A stretch of DNA of 64,000 bases from CAXBBB01 sp963793245 (GTDB lineage: Bacteria > Bacteroidota > Rhodothermia > Rhodothermales > BA12): assembly GCA_963793245.1 (NCBI GenBank), contig CAWBZG010000002.1, positions 558,001 through 622,000 of the forward strand, written 5' to 3'. The translations under genes were made by a program, and so were the position numbers. The notes below the pieces were generated by a model, which had not been told where the DNA came from, did not search any database, and saw only the letters and a program-made list of their open reading frames with translations. Shown here piece after piece: positions 51,524 through 61,731 of this stretch. Numbering within the stretch: the stretch's first letter is position 1; every line of letters starts with the position of its first letter.

Positions 51524-51635
51524 AGGAATCAGGAGGTTAGGTGAAGAGAAGGGTTGTCACGCGACCTGGAAGCCTGCTGTTCCGCCGCTCGTGTCCCGTC
51601 TGAGCGTAGTTTGATGTTTCGCTCCCGCCCGACTC

Positions 51636-52577
51636 ATGTACCGACTGCTGCTCGTCCTCATCCTGTTCTCAGTCGGCTGCTCGGACGAACCGCCATCGCC
51701 CCTTCCTGAGGATCCAGCATCTATCGACACGGTCACAGCAACGCCTGAGCAAGCGGCGTTGTGGGCCGGACGCTATACGTTCGAGGACGTGGGCAACGCT
51801 GAAGCCTGGAATCACGCGTTGGACCTCGATCCGTCCGACCCGGCGACCGTTCTCACGGGCACGTACACCGTCGACGGTCCGCAGACGATGACGCGGGCGG
51901 TCGTGCGCGGCGACGTGATGGGCGACAGCGTATCGGTCGTGCTCACCGAGTATGCTCCTGATAACGCGCTTGAGACAGCAGCACCAGGGTCTGTTTTGTT
52001 CGTCCTCGTCCGTACACCGGAGCGTCCGGCACTGCTCGAAACGCGGTGGAAAGCACTCCGCCCGTCGGGACGTGGTGTCGTAGAGGGGGGCGCTGCGTTC
52101 CGTCGATCTGCCGAGTTAGTCGTCGAGGCGGGCGGGCTACGCGTCGTCAATCCGATCACCGGGTCTGCGCGTCCGCTGCCGTTCGGTATGACGCAGAGCA
52201 GCCTGATGCAGGCGCTCGCTTCCATCAAGGGAGATCCTATCGACCAAGTCGTCAACGAGGAGTGCGGCGCTGGTCCGCTCACCCTTACGACGTGGTCCGA
52301 CGGGTTGGTTCTGCTGTTTCAGGACGGGTATTTCGCCGGGTGGTATTCGTCCGAGAACGCACGCATTAGAGGCCACGCACCCACGACGGCTGCGGGAATC
52401 GGGGCCAATTCGAAGTGGCTCGAAGTACAGAGTGTCTACGACGCCGAACTCCAACAAACGACACTCGGCACCGAGTTTATCGTCGGCGACGACCTGTTCG
52501 GTCTGCTCGACGGCGAACCTGCGGACAGCGCCCGCGTCGAGTTGCTATGGAGTGGCGTCTCGTGCTTCTTCCGCTGA
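51636..52577 (+). CDS. Lipoprotein, unknown function
   Basis: A 313-residue protein with a lipoprotein signal (LLLVLILFSVGCSDEP). The rest is beta-rich, with a conserved-looking segment PLPFGMTQSSLMQALASIKG followed by DPIDQVVNEECGAGPLTLTT, where two Cys could pair with the C-terminal SGVSCFFR. No family recognised. It is alone between convergent or unrelated neighbours. Confidence 0.8.
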   Translation: MYRLLLVLILFSVGCSDEPPSPLPEDPASIDTVTATPEQAALWAGRYTFEDVGNAEAWNHALDLDPSDPATVLTGTYTVDGPQTMTRAVVRGDVMGDSVSVVLTEYAPDNALETAAPGSVLFVLVRTPERPALLETRWKALRPSGRGVVEGGAAFRRSAELVVEAGGLRVVNPITGSARPLPFGMTQSSLMQALASIKGDPIDQVVNEECGAGPLTLTTWSDGLVLLFQDGYFAGWYSSENARIRGHAPTTAAGIGANSKWLEVQSVYDAELQQTTLGTEFIVGDDLFGLLDGEPADSARVELLWSGVSCFFR

Positions 52578-52757
52578 AGGGAATTGAGAGAGTCAGCTGG
52601 AGAAGTCGATCCTGACGGAAGTGGAGTTACCGGGCGAGAGTCATGGGCAGCCAATAGTCAGCGCGAAGACTCCTGTAAGGCGTCGTCACATCGGCTTCGT
52701 TGCCGCTCTCATCTGTGATCGTGGATGCGTGTGCAGTTAGGGAAGCAGAGTGAAGAC

Positions 52758-52797
52758 ACGCGAAACGCCCCAACCTCTCGCGTGAGAAGCCGGGGCG
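52758..52797 (-). terminator. Terminator downstream of susD
   Basis: A 14-bp stem on the minus strand (CGCCCCGGCTTCTC with its partner across an ACGC loop, three wobble pairs, 52766-52797) followed by TTTCG. It is 25 bases after the SusD stop codon. Confidence 0.7.
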
Positions 52798-52821
52798 CGT
52801 ACAGAGCCTAACCCAAAACGG

Positions 52822-54198
52822 TCAGTTAGACGGGTCGGTGGGAGTGTTGCGGTTCACGTTGCGCTCGTTCTGCGGGTACGGCACGAAGTTGCGCACGCGG
52901 GCGAAACTGGCGAACGAAGGCGACGCTGGTGGACCGGCCTGGCCGAGCCGTCGGCTGTCTTCGAGGCTCAGGCCGGTTCCGAACAACTCGAGTCGGCGCT
53001 GGCGGTAGATCTCGTTGAGCAGCGACTGCTGATCCGTTGCGCCTGAGTAGGGGGCTAGACCAGCGTTGATGCCGAGTGGGTCGTCGCCGTCGGTGCGGAC
53101 GGCGTTGATTTCGGTGACGGCCTGACCCGACTGCCCCTGGCGAGCGAACGCTTCGGCGCGGATCAGTCGCATCTCGTCTGGGATGTAGGCAGGAATGGCC
53201 TCACCCTGCTCGTCATAGAAGCCGCGAACCAATCGTACTTCAAGCCCGGAGACGAGGCCTTCGCGCACGAAGTTGGGATCGTCTCCGGCAGACGGAATGT
53301 CGCCCAGGTAGAAGCCGACGCGTCCGTCGCCCGCAGGGACGGTGAATGCGTTGGGGTCGAATCCGAAGTTGACGACGGCGCGGAGCGTCGGGTCAGGCGA
53401 GTTGACCTGGCCCCAGAGCGGGTTGTCGTTGGGATCGGTTGCATCGTAGGGGAAGATCGATACCGGCTCGCCGCCGCTCAGCGCAGACGCAGCGAACTGC
53501 GCGGCTTGATCGTTCTGGCCCAGCATCAGCGCGAAGCGTGCGGCGTACGCGTCGATGGTGTTGCCCAACTGGAACTGTGTCGTGCCGTAGACGCGTGTTT
53601 TGAAATCGTTCGATGGCTCAGCATTGCCCCGGGCAGCGCGGGCCTGGGCGAGCAAGTCGAGTGCCCGCTGCAATCCCTCCGTTCGGGAAACGAACGCGGA
53701 CTGTCCGCCCTGACGGTCGATGTCGACGGAGAACTGCTCGTAGAACATCGCGAGGTTGCCCAGCGCTGCGGCGCGGTAGAAGTAGGCCGTCGCGAGCAGT
53801 TCGTCTTCAATCGGACCGGCATTGCCCGAGTTGGCGATGATCTGGTCCGCCATGTCGATCACCTGGTACATGTTGTCCCAGATGCCGTTGATGATGCCGT
53901 TGTCGTTCTCGACCTGGCCATTCTCGATGTCCTGCGGGTTGAGGAAGCCGACGACCGTCGTGAACTCGCGCGTGGCGAGTCCGCTGGTGCGCACGACCGA
54001 CGACAGACCGCCGATGGTGTACTCGCGCCGCATGCCGCTGGCGAGTGCGGTCAGGCCGTTGGCATCGGTGAGGATGGCGGTCGCCGAGGTTGCGTTGGGG
54101 TTTTCGTAGGTGAAGTCGCAGGCGGGAAGCGCAAAGAGCGCAGCGCCAGCCAGCACGCCGCCCGCTAGAGTGCGGCGTAGGGTATGAGATAAGGTCAT
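52822..54198 (-). CDS. SusD/RagB-family outer-membrane lipoprotein
   Basis: A 458-residue protein with a lipoprotein signal (GVLAGAALFALPACDFTY). TPR-like helices (LLATAYFYRAAALGNLAMFY; ALDLLAQARAAR) and the C-terminal EIYRQRRLELFGTGLSLEDS and RNFVPYPQNERNVN are SusD-typical. It forms the lid of the SusC channel. No glycoside hydrolase lies nearby, so its ligand is unknown; several such pairs import peptides or other oligomers. It is downstream of the frameshifted susC. Confidence 0.93.
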   Translation of the reverse strand: MTLSHTLRRTLAGGVLAGAALFALPACDFTYENPNATSATAILTDANGLTALASGMRREYTIGGLSSVVRTSGLATREFTTVVGFLNPQDIENGQVENDNGIINGIWDNMYQVIDMADQIIANSGNAGPIEDELLATAYFYRAAALGNLAMFYEQFSVDIDRQGGQSAFVSRTEGLQRALDLLAQARAARGNAEPSNDFKTRVYGTTQFQLGNTIDAYAARFALMLGQNDQAAQFAASALSGGEPVSIFPYDATDPNDNPLWGQVNSPDPTLRAVVNFGFDPNAFTVPAGDGRVGFYLGDIPSAGDDPNFVREGLVSGLEVRLVRGFYDEQGEAIPAYIPDEMRLIRAEAFARQGQSGQAVTEINAVRTDGDDPLGINAGLAPYSGATDQQSLLNEIYRQRRLELFGTGLSLEDSRRLGQAGPPASPSFASFARVRNFVPYPQNERNVNRNTPTDPSN

Positions 54199-54237
54199 GG
54201 TAAATCTGTCTTGAAAGGGGAGGAGACCGCCGACGGC

Positions 54238-57200
54238 TTAGAACGTGAACGTTGCGCCGAAGGTGTACTGGCGCGGAATCGGCACGGCGCCGAAGTCGAA
54301 GCCCGAAACGCCCGTCGAACGGCCCGCAATCGACACTTCGGGATCGTATCCGCTGTAGTCGTCGAACGAGAGCAGGTTGCGGCCTGCCAAGCGCAGCCGC
54401 ACGCTCCGCAGTCCGATCACGTCGGGGCGGATCGTGTAGGCGAGCGAGAGTTCGCGCAACTTGACGAACGAGCCGTCCTCGACGTACTGGTCGGTCAGCA
54501 GCAGGCGACCGTAGGCATCTGCGGTGCCTTTCTGGATCGTCGATCCACTCTCGAGTTCTTGGCCGTAGGCGAAGCTGCTTCCGCGTCCGTTGCGGTCGGC
54601 GTTGCGCGTTGTTCCAGTTGAACACATCGAAGCCTTGGGTGGCGTCCCACTGCATCCGAAACTCCAGATCCTTGTAGCGGAGGTCGGTCGTAAATGCGCC
54701 GTTCCAGTCGGGGTTGGGGTCACCGGTGATGATGCGCAGGTTACTGCCCGTCGGTTGGCCAGTTCGCGTCACGCTGAGGCGCGTGGATGCGTTGAGGGAT
54801 CGTTGACGTCCTGCGCTACCGCGCTCGCGCTGGGGGAGACCGTTGGCCGTCGAGCAGCAAACTGCCGTCGTCGTTGCGAGCAGCGGCGAACCAGTAGAAG
54901 ACACCCAAGGGCTGGCCTTCGATGGCCCACTGCGCGCCGAAGTTGCCGTCGCCGATGCCGAACGCGTCGCCGATGCCGTCGCCGTTGCCGTCGTTGAGGC
55001 GGGTGACCTCGTTGCGGTTGGTGCTGAAGAGTGCCGTCACGTCGAGGCTGAAGTCGCGCTGCTGAACGAGCGCGGCGCGCATCGACAGTTCGATGCCCTG
55101 GTTGGTCAGCTCGCCGACGTTCTCGATGCGCGTCTGCGCTCCGGTCGACGGTGCGAGCGTCCGCTGGAGCAGCAGATCGCTGATCGTCTGGTGGTAGTAG
55201 GTGAACTCAACGCCTAGCCGCCCGGCGAGGAACGACAGGTCGGTACCGACTTCGATTTCGGACTGACGTTCGGGCTTGACGAACTCGTTGCCCAGCGAAG
55301 TCGACGGGATCACCGCCGTCCGTCCGTTAAACGACGTGGGGACGTAGTTGGTGAACCGCTCGTAGGCGCCGATGCCCGTCAGGTTACCGGCCTCGCCATA
55401 GGAGGCACGCAGCTTCATGAAACTGAGTACATCGCTCGTCGGGTCCTCCACGACCGTTCCAGCAACGCTCAACTTCGGATAGAACTGGATGCGGTCGTCT
55501 TCGCCGAAGCGCGACGAGGCGTCGACACGTCCGGCTGCCGTCACGAACACACGGTTGTACAGGCCAAACGTCTCTTGCAAGAATGCGCCCGCCAGTTTGG
55601 TCTGAAAGCGACCGTTGCTGCCGGGAAGGAGGGTGCCGCCGTCGAGCGTTTCGATGCCCAGAGCCAATTGGTTGGCGCTGGCTCTCAGGCTGCTCGCCTC
55701 CTCGTACTGAAACGTGCCACCCACCGTCGTTGTCGAGGTGATGTTGGCGTTGAAGTCAGTGTCGTAGGCCAGCGTAGCGTCAACGTTGAGAAGCGTCCGG
55801 TTTTGGTCGCCGTATTCGGCCAGTCCGTCCGAGTTGCCGCCGCCGTTTCCGGGCGGGCGCAGGCCTCGGGCTTCCTGCGAATACGTGTCTACTCCACCGA
55901 CGAGAGACGCTGTGAAGCCTTCGAGCGGCGTGAGAACCAGATTGAGGCTCGTCGTTGCGCGCGTGACTTCTTGCGAGAACTTGTAGCGCTCGACGATTTC
56001 GAGCGGATTACCCGATAGGCCCAAATCGGGGTACTCACCCAACTCGTTGGGATCGGGACTGTCGGTGTTGGGGAGGAACTGGAGCGAGGTGACGGCTCCG
56101 TCGAGGAAGCCTTGACCACCCGACGGAACGTCGTCCGAGCTGGAGCGCGTGACGCCTGCCGTGACGCGCGCAAACGCCCAGTCGCTGAGCTGTTGGCCCA
56201 AGTTGAGGCGCAGCGTGCCGCGGTTGAATGCCGAGTTGCGGATGATGCCCTCGTTGTCCAAGTACGACCCCGAGACGAAGTAGGATGTGCCTTCGCGTCC
56301 GCCCGAAACCGAGACGTAGTGCTCCTGTCCGTAGGCATTGTCGAAGATGTTGTCCTGGTAGTCGAAGCGCTGAACCGGTCTGCGCTCGGTGTCAGCGGAG
56401 TTGCCGGGGTTAACCCAGTCGAAGAGGGCTTCGTTCTGGCGCACGGTCTGACGGACTTGGCTCAAGGACGTGCGCGCTTCGTACGTGATGCGCGGGGCGC
56501 CGGTCTGTCCGCGCTTGGTAAAGATCTGCACGACGCCGTTCGAGGCGCGCGATCCGTAGACAGCCGCCGCAGCAGCGCCCTTGATGACCTCGATGCGCTC
56601 GATGTCGTTGGGGTTGATGTCGACGAGTCGGTTCTGTACACCGCCGTTGCCCACGCCGACCAGTTCGTTCGACGAGTTGTCGACGATGACGCCGTCGACG
56701 ATGTAGAGCGGCTCGGCGCCCGAGTTGATCGTCGACGAACCGCGTAGTACGACCGAGATGCCTCCCGCCGGGCTACCACTCGTCTGTCGAATCTGCGCGC
56801 CGGTGATCTTGCCGCTGAGCGCTGCCGTGATATCGGTGGCGCCTGAGTTGGCGATGGGCGCCGCTTCGACGACTGAAACCGCCGTACCCAGCCGTCGCCG
56901 CTCTTCGACCACGCCGGCGCCGGTCACGACGACATCGTCGAGTCCCAATACGTCGGGAATCATCTGCACATCTTGCGTGACCGTTCCGCTCGCCTGATTA
57001 ATCGTAACCCGCTCCGTCCGGTAGCCGATAAACCGGTAGACTATCACGAACGGGGCCGCAGAAGAAGTCGAAAAGGAGTAAAGTCCGTCCAGATTGGTGA
57101 CGGCGCCGTCAGTAGTGCCATCGACTACGACGTTGACACCGGGCAGCGCAAAGCCGCTCTCATCGGTGACGGTCCCTTCCAAGGTGACTTGAGCCGCTAG

Positions 57201-57263
57201 GGGAGCGACTGCGAGGAGAAATAGGGCAGCCAAGAGTAAGCCGCTACGAGAGAATCGAGACAT
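54238..57263 (-). pseudogene. SusC/RagA-family TonB-dependent receptor with two frameshifts
   Basis: Signal peptide (GLLLAALFLLAVAPLAAQ), a carboxypeptidase-like domain (LEGTVTDESGFALPGVNVVV), the plug (GVVEERRRLGTAVSVVEAAP; RIEVIKGAAAAAVYGSRASN) and a long barrel. The start is ATG 57263. The frame breaks near 54845 (an extra base between GGC and AAC) and again near 54604 (an extra base between GCG and AAC). Skipping those two bases restores an open frame of about 1007 residues, the family length, ending VPIPRQYTFGATFTF. So the gene is either inactivated late or contains two sequencing errors. SusD follows by 39 bases. Confidence 0.85.
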
Positions 57264-57345
57264 AACGAGGAGGTGGGAAACGAAGAGCGCCGTGTGGTGA
57301 GGCCGCAATGAGGTCGGCTGTGTCCTCGGCGTACCAGGACTGTCG

Positions 57346-57378
57346 GAAAAGTAGTCTATGCGACCCGTTCTCACCAAT
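57346..57378 (-). promoter_or_regulatory. Candidate promoter of the susCD unit
   Basis: On the minus strand ATTGG (57374-57378) and TACTTTTC (57346-57353) are spaced like the phylum's -33/-7 elements (about 21 bases). They lie roughly 85 bases before the SusC start. Sequence match only. Confidence 0.35.
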
Positions 57379-57453
57379 GGCGTCAGAGCCATATCGGAAG
57401 CGCTACCGACCCAATCGGTTGGATCGTACGGTGAACGGTAGCATGGACAATGC

Positions 57454-58128
57454 TTACCCTACTGTAAGTACCAAAGAAAGAGGACGTTGCGTCTCGGGGT
57501 GGAGCGGCTCGCCAAGGTGCTTGAGTGTCAGCCCGGACTCGCAGATCGAATCGATCCACGACTCAAGCGTATGGAAGTACCACGGCATTGCTGACGGATA
57601 CGAGCCGCCGAATGCATCGAATGTCTCCTCCCGCCAACCGTCGCGGTAGGCCATCGACGCGTCTCCGTGTGGGTGGACGGTCTGAATCACAATCCGGCCA
57701 CCGCGCGACCGTGTCGTCGCGAGCGCTTGTAGCAGCGGGGTGATGTGCTCGCCGAGCAGTGCAAAGTTGCACACGATTACGTCGAACGGGCCTCCCAGTG
57801 CGTCAGGTTTGGCGATTGCATCGTCATATGTCTTCATCACGAACCGAGCGCCGCCTTTTGTCTGCGCTGCTTGGATAAGCCCGTCGCTTCCATCGAATGC
57901 GGTCACGTCGTATCCATCCGAACCGAGCGCACGGGCGAGCCACCCCTCGCCGCACCCCACGTCGAGCACGCGCGCGGGGGGAGAAGTACAGGCACGGACG
58001 GCAGCGCGAATCGCGTCGTCCGTGCCCGCGCGTCGGCTTGCGATGGCACCGGATCGTACGCTGTCGGTCCACGCTTCTGCATTCGCGTTCCAGCTCTCGT
58101 ACAGGCGCCGCTCGTTGTGGTCAGACAT
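57454..58128 (-). CDS. Class I SAM-dependent methyltransferase
   Basis: A 224-residue Rossmann-fold methyltransferase. Motif I is RVLDVGCGEGWLARAL, followed by VTAFDGSDGLI (acid after beta-2), FDVIVCNFALL (motif IV) and GGRIVIQTVHPHGDASMA. It resembles UbiG/Methyltransf_11 type enzymes; the substrate is unknown. It is divergent from the helicase gene. Confidence 0.88.
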   Translation of the reverse strand: MSDHNERRLYESWNANAEAWTDSVRSGAIASRRAGTDDAIRAAVRACTSPPARVLDVGCGEGWLARALGSDGYDVTAFDGSDGLIQAAQTKGGARFVMKTYDDAIAKPDALGGPFDVIVCNFALLGEHITPLLQALATTRSRGGRIVIQTVHPHGDASMAYRDGWREETFDAFGGSYPSAMPWYFHTLESWIDSICESGLTLKHLGEPLHPETQRPLSLVLTVG

Positions 58129-58382
58129 AGTCGGTTCGCGTCGCGGTATAGAGGTGAAGGTTCGACGCTCGGAACGCGCGTGGAGTCACCCTAACTTACT
58201 CGTTCTACCCCGTTCCCGGTTCGATTTACGTCTCGGCAGCGGACTTTTCCGATCTGCCGTTCGATCCGACGATGCCGCGCTCAGCGCAGGGCATTCACCC
58301 GGCGACGATGGCGGGCTACATCGCCCGCGCCCGGCCACCGTACGTTCCGTACGCGCCGCTGCTGGCCACTTGCGTCTTTTAC

Positions 58383-59879
58383 GTGACCACTTTCGATTCC
58401 CTCGGCCTGTCCGAGACTCTCCTGCATGGCGTCCGCGCCGCCGGGTACGACACGCCCACTCCCATCCAGGCTCAGGCCATTCCCGCCGTCCTCGAAGGGC
58501 GCGATATGGTTGGCTGCGCTCAGACCGGGACCGGCAAAACCGCAGCGTTCGTGCTGCCCATCCTCGACCGTCTGGCGCAAGCGGGTAAGCCGCAGGGCCG
58601 CCGCGAAGTGCGCGCGCTCGTCGTCACGCCGACGCGCGAGCTGGCCGTTCAGATTGAAGAAAACGTCCGGCTCTATGGCAAGAAAACAGGACTGCGTAGT
58701 CTGACGATCCTGGGCGGCGTCGGTATGGGGCCGCAGACCAAAGCGCTCCGCCAGGGCGTCGACGTGCTCGTGGCGACGCCGGGCCGCCTGCTCGATCACT
58801 TGCAGCAGGGCAACGTGCGCCTCGACAAGGTCGAAATCCTGACGCTCGACGAAGCCGACCGGATGCTCGACATGGGCTTCATCAACGACATTCGCAAGAT
58901 CGTAAGGGCTGTTCCCAAGAAGCGTCAGACGCTGCTGTTCTCGGCGACGATGCCCAAGGAGATCCGCTCGCTCGCCGACGAACTGCTCCACAACCCCGCC
59001 GAAGTCACGATCGGTCAGGTGCGCAGCACGGCGGACACGGTTTCGCAGCGCGTCGTGTCGGTCGGAAGCCAGGGCAAGCTGGACCTGCTCGTCCACGTGC
59101 TCCGTAACGAGCCGGTCGAGAGCGTCCTCGTTTTCGCCCGCACCAAGCGCCGGGCCGATCGCATCGCCAAGCAACTCGACAAGCGCGGCTTCTCGACCGC
59201 GGCGATGCACGGCAACCGCTCCCAGAACCAGCGCCAGCGCGCGCTCAACGACTTCGACGGCGGCAAAATCCAGATTCTCGTCGCGACCGACGTGGCGGCG
59301 CGCGGCATCGACGTGGACAACATCAGCCACGTCATCAACTTCGACGTGCCGCCCAAGCCCGAAGACTACATCCACCGCATCGGACGGACCGGACGCGCCC
59401 AAGCTACCGGCCACGCGCTGACGTTTTACGATGGCGAAGAGGCCGACTACATCCGTCGGATCGAGAAGCACACCAGCGCGCCGCTCGAACGCGTGACGTT
59501 CGAAGGCGTCGAGGTCGATGAGGACGCGCCGAACCTGCCGGGCAGCCAGCCGCGCGCAGCGGCCCGCGCCAAGACGCAAGGCGGAGGCGGTTCTCGCTCG
59601 GGTGGAAGCAACCGCAAGCGCAGTGGAGGCGGCGGCGGAGGTGGAAATCGGCGTCGTTCCAGCGGCGGCAGCGGTGGTGGACCGCGCAATGAGTCGAGCA
59701 GCTCGAACGGAGAAGGCGGCGGCAATTCGGGTAAGCGGCGTCGCTCCCCAAGCGGCAGTGGTGGGCAGCGCTCCAACTCGAACGCATCGGCAGGCAACGG
59801 GTCGTCGGGCGAGAGCATCGGTTCGCGCGCCGAAGCGTCGAAAGGGCGTCGGCCCAACCTCAACGCGCGGCGCGGCTGA
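58383..59879 (+). CDS. DEAD-box ATP-dependent RNA helicase (RhlE type) with Gly/Ser/Arg-rich tail
   Basis: A 498-residue helicase from GTG 58383 (MTTFDSLGLSETLLHGVRAA), the position where homologs begin; an upstream ATG at 58272 adds 37 poorly conserved residues. Q motif TPTPIQAQAIP, Walker A AQTGTGKT, DEAD in LTLDEADRMLDMGF, SAT in LFSATMP, and motifs IV-VI (VLVFARTKRRADR; ATDVAARGID; HRIGRTGRA) are intact. After about residue 395 the tail is almost pure Gly/Ser/Arg/Asn (GGGGSRSGG, GNRRRSSGG), probably an RNA-binding disordered region. Likely role in rRNA or mRNA remodelling. Confidence 0.94.
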   Translation: MTTFDSLGLSETLLHGVRAAGYDTPTPIQAQAIPAVLEGRDMVGCAQTGTGKTAAFVLPILDRLAQAGKPQGRREVRALVVTPTRELAVQIEENVRLYGKKTGLRSLTILGGVGMGPQTKALRQGVDVLVATPGRLLDHLQQGNVRLDKVEILTLDEADRMLDMGFINDIRKIVRAVPKKRQTLLFSATMPKEIRSLADELLHNPAEVTIGQVRSTADTVSQRVVSVGSQGKLDLLVHVLRNEPVESVLVFARTKRRADRIAKQLDKRGFSTAAMHGNRSQNQRQRALNDFDGGKIQILVATDVAARGIDVDNISHVINFDVPPKPEDYIHRIGRTGRAQATGHALTFYDGEEADYIRRIEKHTSAPLERVTFEGVEVDEDAPNLPGSQPRAAARAKTQGGGGSRSGGSNRKRSGGGGGGGNRRRSSGGSGGGPRNESSSSNGEGGGNSGKRRRSPSGSGGQRSNSNASAGNGSSGESIGSRAEASKGRRPNLNARRG

Positions 59880-59978
59880 GCACCGTTCAAGTTGCTAGGC
59901 GACGGAGGGAGTAGGGGCGATCCGATGATCTAGCGCCCATGCTCCCTCCGTTTTGCTTTTCTCCAATCCGCGTACCTC

Positions 59979-60794
59979 ATGGCTGCACTCATCGACCTGC
60001 TGGAGACGACCCAGGCCGGGGCCGCGCTCGTCGTCCTGATTGGGCTGCTGCTGCTTGAAGGAGCGCACCCTTTTTTCGAGTTCTTCGGTGAGCGAAAGGA
60101 GCGGGGGCGGCACTTGGCCCGCAACCTGGCGCTCGGCGTGATCAACAGCGCGCTCGTGGCTGTCGTGTTCGCCGGGCTTTGGGTGGCGGCTGCTGCGTGG
60201 GCCGACGTGCGCGGAGTCGGCTTGCTTCGTTTGGTGGATCTCCCCGTCGGGCTGCACGCCGTCCTCGCGGTCCTGCTGCTCGACGCGTGGACCTATGCGT
60301 GGCACCGGATGAACCACCGCGTCCCGTTTCTGTGGCGCTTCCACCGCGTGCATCATTCGGACGCGCAAATGGACGTGACGACGGCGAGCCGGTTTCACAC
60401 GGGCGAGATCGTGATGTCGTCGCTGCTCCGGATCCCGCTCATCGTGGCCCTCGGTGTGACGGCGTGGGAGTTGGTGCTCTACGAGACGTTGATGTTCGCC
60501 GTCGTCCAGTTTCATCACGCCAACATCGCCCTTCCGCCGCGCGTCGAGGCCATCGTGAACAAGGTGATCGTTACGCCCGCGATGCATAAGGTCCACCACT
60601 CGCGCTGGCAGCCGGAGACGGACTCCAACTACTCGGCCTTCCTGTCGGTGTGGGACCGGCTGTTTCGCTCGTTTCGCCGCCGCGACGCGCTCCATGAGGT
60701 GAGCCTCGGCCTGGACGAGTTTGAGGCAGAGGAGCATCAGACTGTAGGGGGAATGCTGAAAACGCCTCTCTGGGACGATAAGCGTGCTGTGTGA
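59979..60794 (+). CDS. Fatty acid hydroxylase/sterol desaturase family protein
   Basis: A 271-residue membrane protein with about four helices and the di-iron His motifs HRMNHRV, HRVHHSD, and HKVHHS near residues 108, 122 and 206, plus HHANIALP. The family hydroxylates or desaturates lipids, including carotenoids and sterol-like molecules. The substrate here is not known. It is not linked to lipid genes in view. Confidence 0.9.
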   Translation: MAALIDLLETTQAGAALVVLIGLLLLEGAHPFFEFFGERKERGRHLARNLALGVINSALVAVVFAGLWVAAAAWADVRGVGLLRLVDLPVGLHAVLAVLLLDAWTYAWHRMNHRVPFLWRFHRVHHSDAQMDVTTASRFHTGEIVMSSLLRIPLIVALGVTAWELVLYETLMFAVVQFHHANIALPPRVEAIVNKVIVTPAMHKVHHSRWQPETDSNYSAFLSVWDRLFRSFRRRDALHEVSLGLDEFEAEEHQTVGGMLKTPLWDDKRAV

Positions 60795-60862
60795 CGCTGT
60801 ACTGCGGATCACGGGCAACGATAGAGGGGTGTATCCTGCATTCACAACACACCTCTACCGAC

Positions 60863-61069
60863 ATGAAGAAGAACATGGGATCCATTGACCGCAGCGTCCG
60901 CGTGGCGCTGGCGCTCCTCGTCGCCGTCTTGTTCTTTACAGGCGTCATCAGCGGCACCGTCGCTATCGTGCTCGGCATCCTCGCCCTGGTGTTTCTCGCC
61001 ACCAGTTTCATCGGTACGTGCCCGCTGTACCTCCCGTTTGGACTCTCGACGCTCGGGCGGAAAGCATAG
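60863..61069 (+). CDS. DUF2892 small membrane protein (YgaP-like helix pair)
   Basis: A 68-residue protein from ATG 60863, MKKNMGSIDRSVRVALALLV with a second helix and the end GTCPLYLPFGLSTLGRKA, a typical DUF2892 protein. The start Met-Lys-Lys-Asn-Met-Gly matches family members. It may link to sulfur handling, since DUF2892 is fused to rhodanese in YgaP; this is inference. Confidence 0.9.
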   Translation: MKKNMGSIDRSVRVALALLVAVLFFTGVISGTVAIVLGILALVFLATSFIGTCPLYLPFGLSTLGRKA

Positions 61070-61161
61070 GTCGATACAGCCGTGCGTGACGCATGTCGCG
61101 ACTGCGCGCTGAGCCGACCGGTATTGGCGGCGACGAGGTCGACAGGTGATTAGCTTGCGGC

Positions 61162-61614
61162 ATGAAAACATCACTGCTCGCCCTTCTGTTGCTCCTGTCC
61201 GCGTGCAGTGCCTCGCGCGTCGATTCGGTCGCCGTTCCTGTCGTCGCGCTGTGCGGAACCGAGTCGTTTCCCTGCGACACCAATGGGCGGATTCAAGGCG
61301 ATGGAGAGGCCGCGCTTGCTGAAGTCGAGCAGCGGTTCTCGGATCGGAGCGGTGCGTTCTACTGCGGCTTCCAGGAGCAGCAGAAGGTGACAGCCCTGCT
61401 CGTCGTGAGTACGGAGGGAGCGGTCGCCGATGTGGGTTTTGTCGAGTCGGTCGAGACTTCGTGCGCCGATGCCGTCCGCCACGCGGTGAAGTATCTGGCG
61501 TTCGAGCCTGCCCTGGTCGGCGACGTTCCGCATCCGTCGGTCTGGATGCTTCCGTTCGGAGAGCGCGTGACGGTGACGGCCACCCATCTACCAGCTCTCG
61601 GAAAGCGGTGGTAG
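61162..61614 (+). CDS. Lipoprotein with TonB C-terminal-like domain
   Basis: A 150-residue protein with a lipoprotein signal (SLLALLLLLSACSAS). Residues about 75-140 (KVTALLVVSTEGAVADVGFV, then HAVKYLAFEPALVGDVPHPS and VWMLPF) follow the TonB C-terminal pattern. It lacks the N-terminal membrane helix and Pro-rich spacer of TonB, so it cannot draw energy from the inner membrane. Four Cys in the first half may form disulfides. Confidence 0.75.
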   Translation: MKTSLLALLLLLSACSASRVDSVAVPVVALCGTESFPCDTNGRIQGDGEAALAEVEQRFSDRSGAFYCGFQEQQKVTALLVVSTEGAVADVGFVESVETSCADAVRHAVKYLAFEPALVGDVPHPSVWMLPFGERVTVTATHLPALGKRW

Positions 61615-61731
61615 GCACGCCACGTGGTGAGCGCAGGTGGAGCGTTACGAGCCTTTGGCGTATGTGCGGGTGACCTGGGCGAGGGCATCGGTAGGAGACA
61701 GACACCCTCTTCTCCTATAGCCCTGACGTTT

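Noticed and set aside
52578..52821. tRNA or small RNA in the 244-base gap
   Set aside because: No cloverleaf or other RNA signature found; only the susD terminator is supported.
54590..54860. Programmed +1 frameshifting in SusC
   Set aside because: Two shifts with no slippery heptamer or downstream structure seen; mutation or sequencing error is simpler.
58281..59579. 432-codon minus-strand frame opposite the helicase
   Set aside because: Shadow frame; the helicase motifs on the + strand are complete.
59560..59860. Gly/Ser codon repeats in the helicase gene
   Set aside because: Low-complexity coding tail, not a DNA repeat element.
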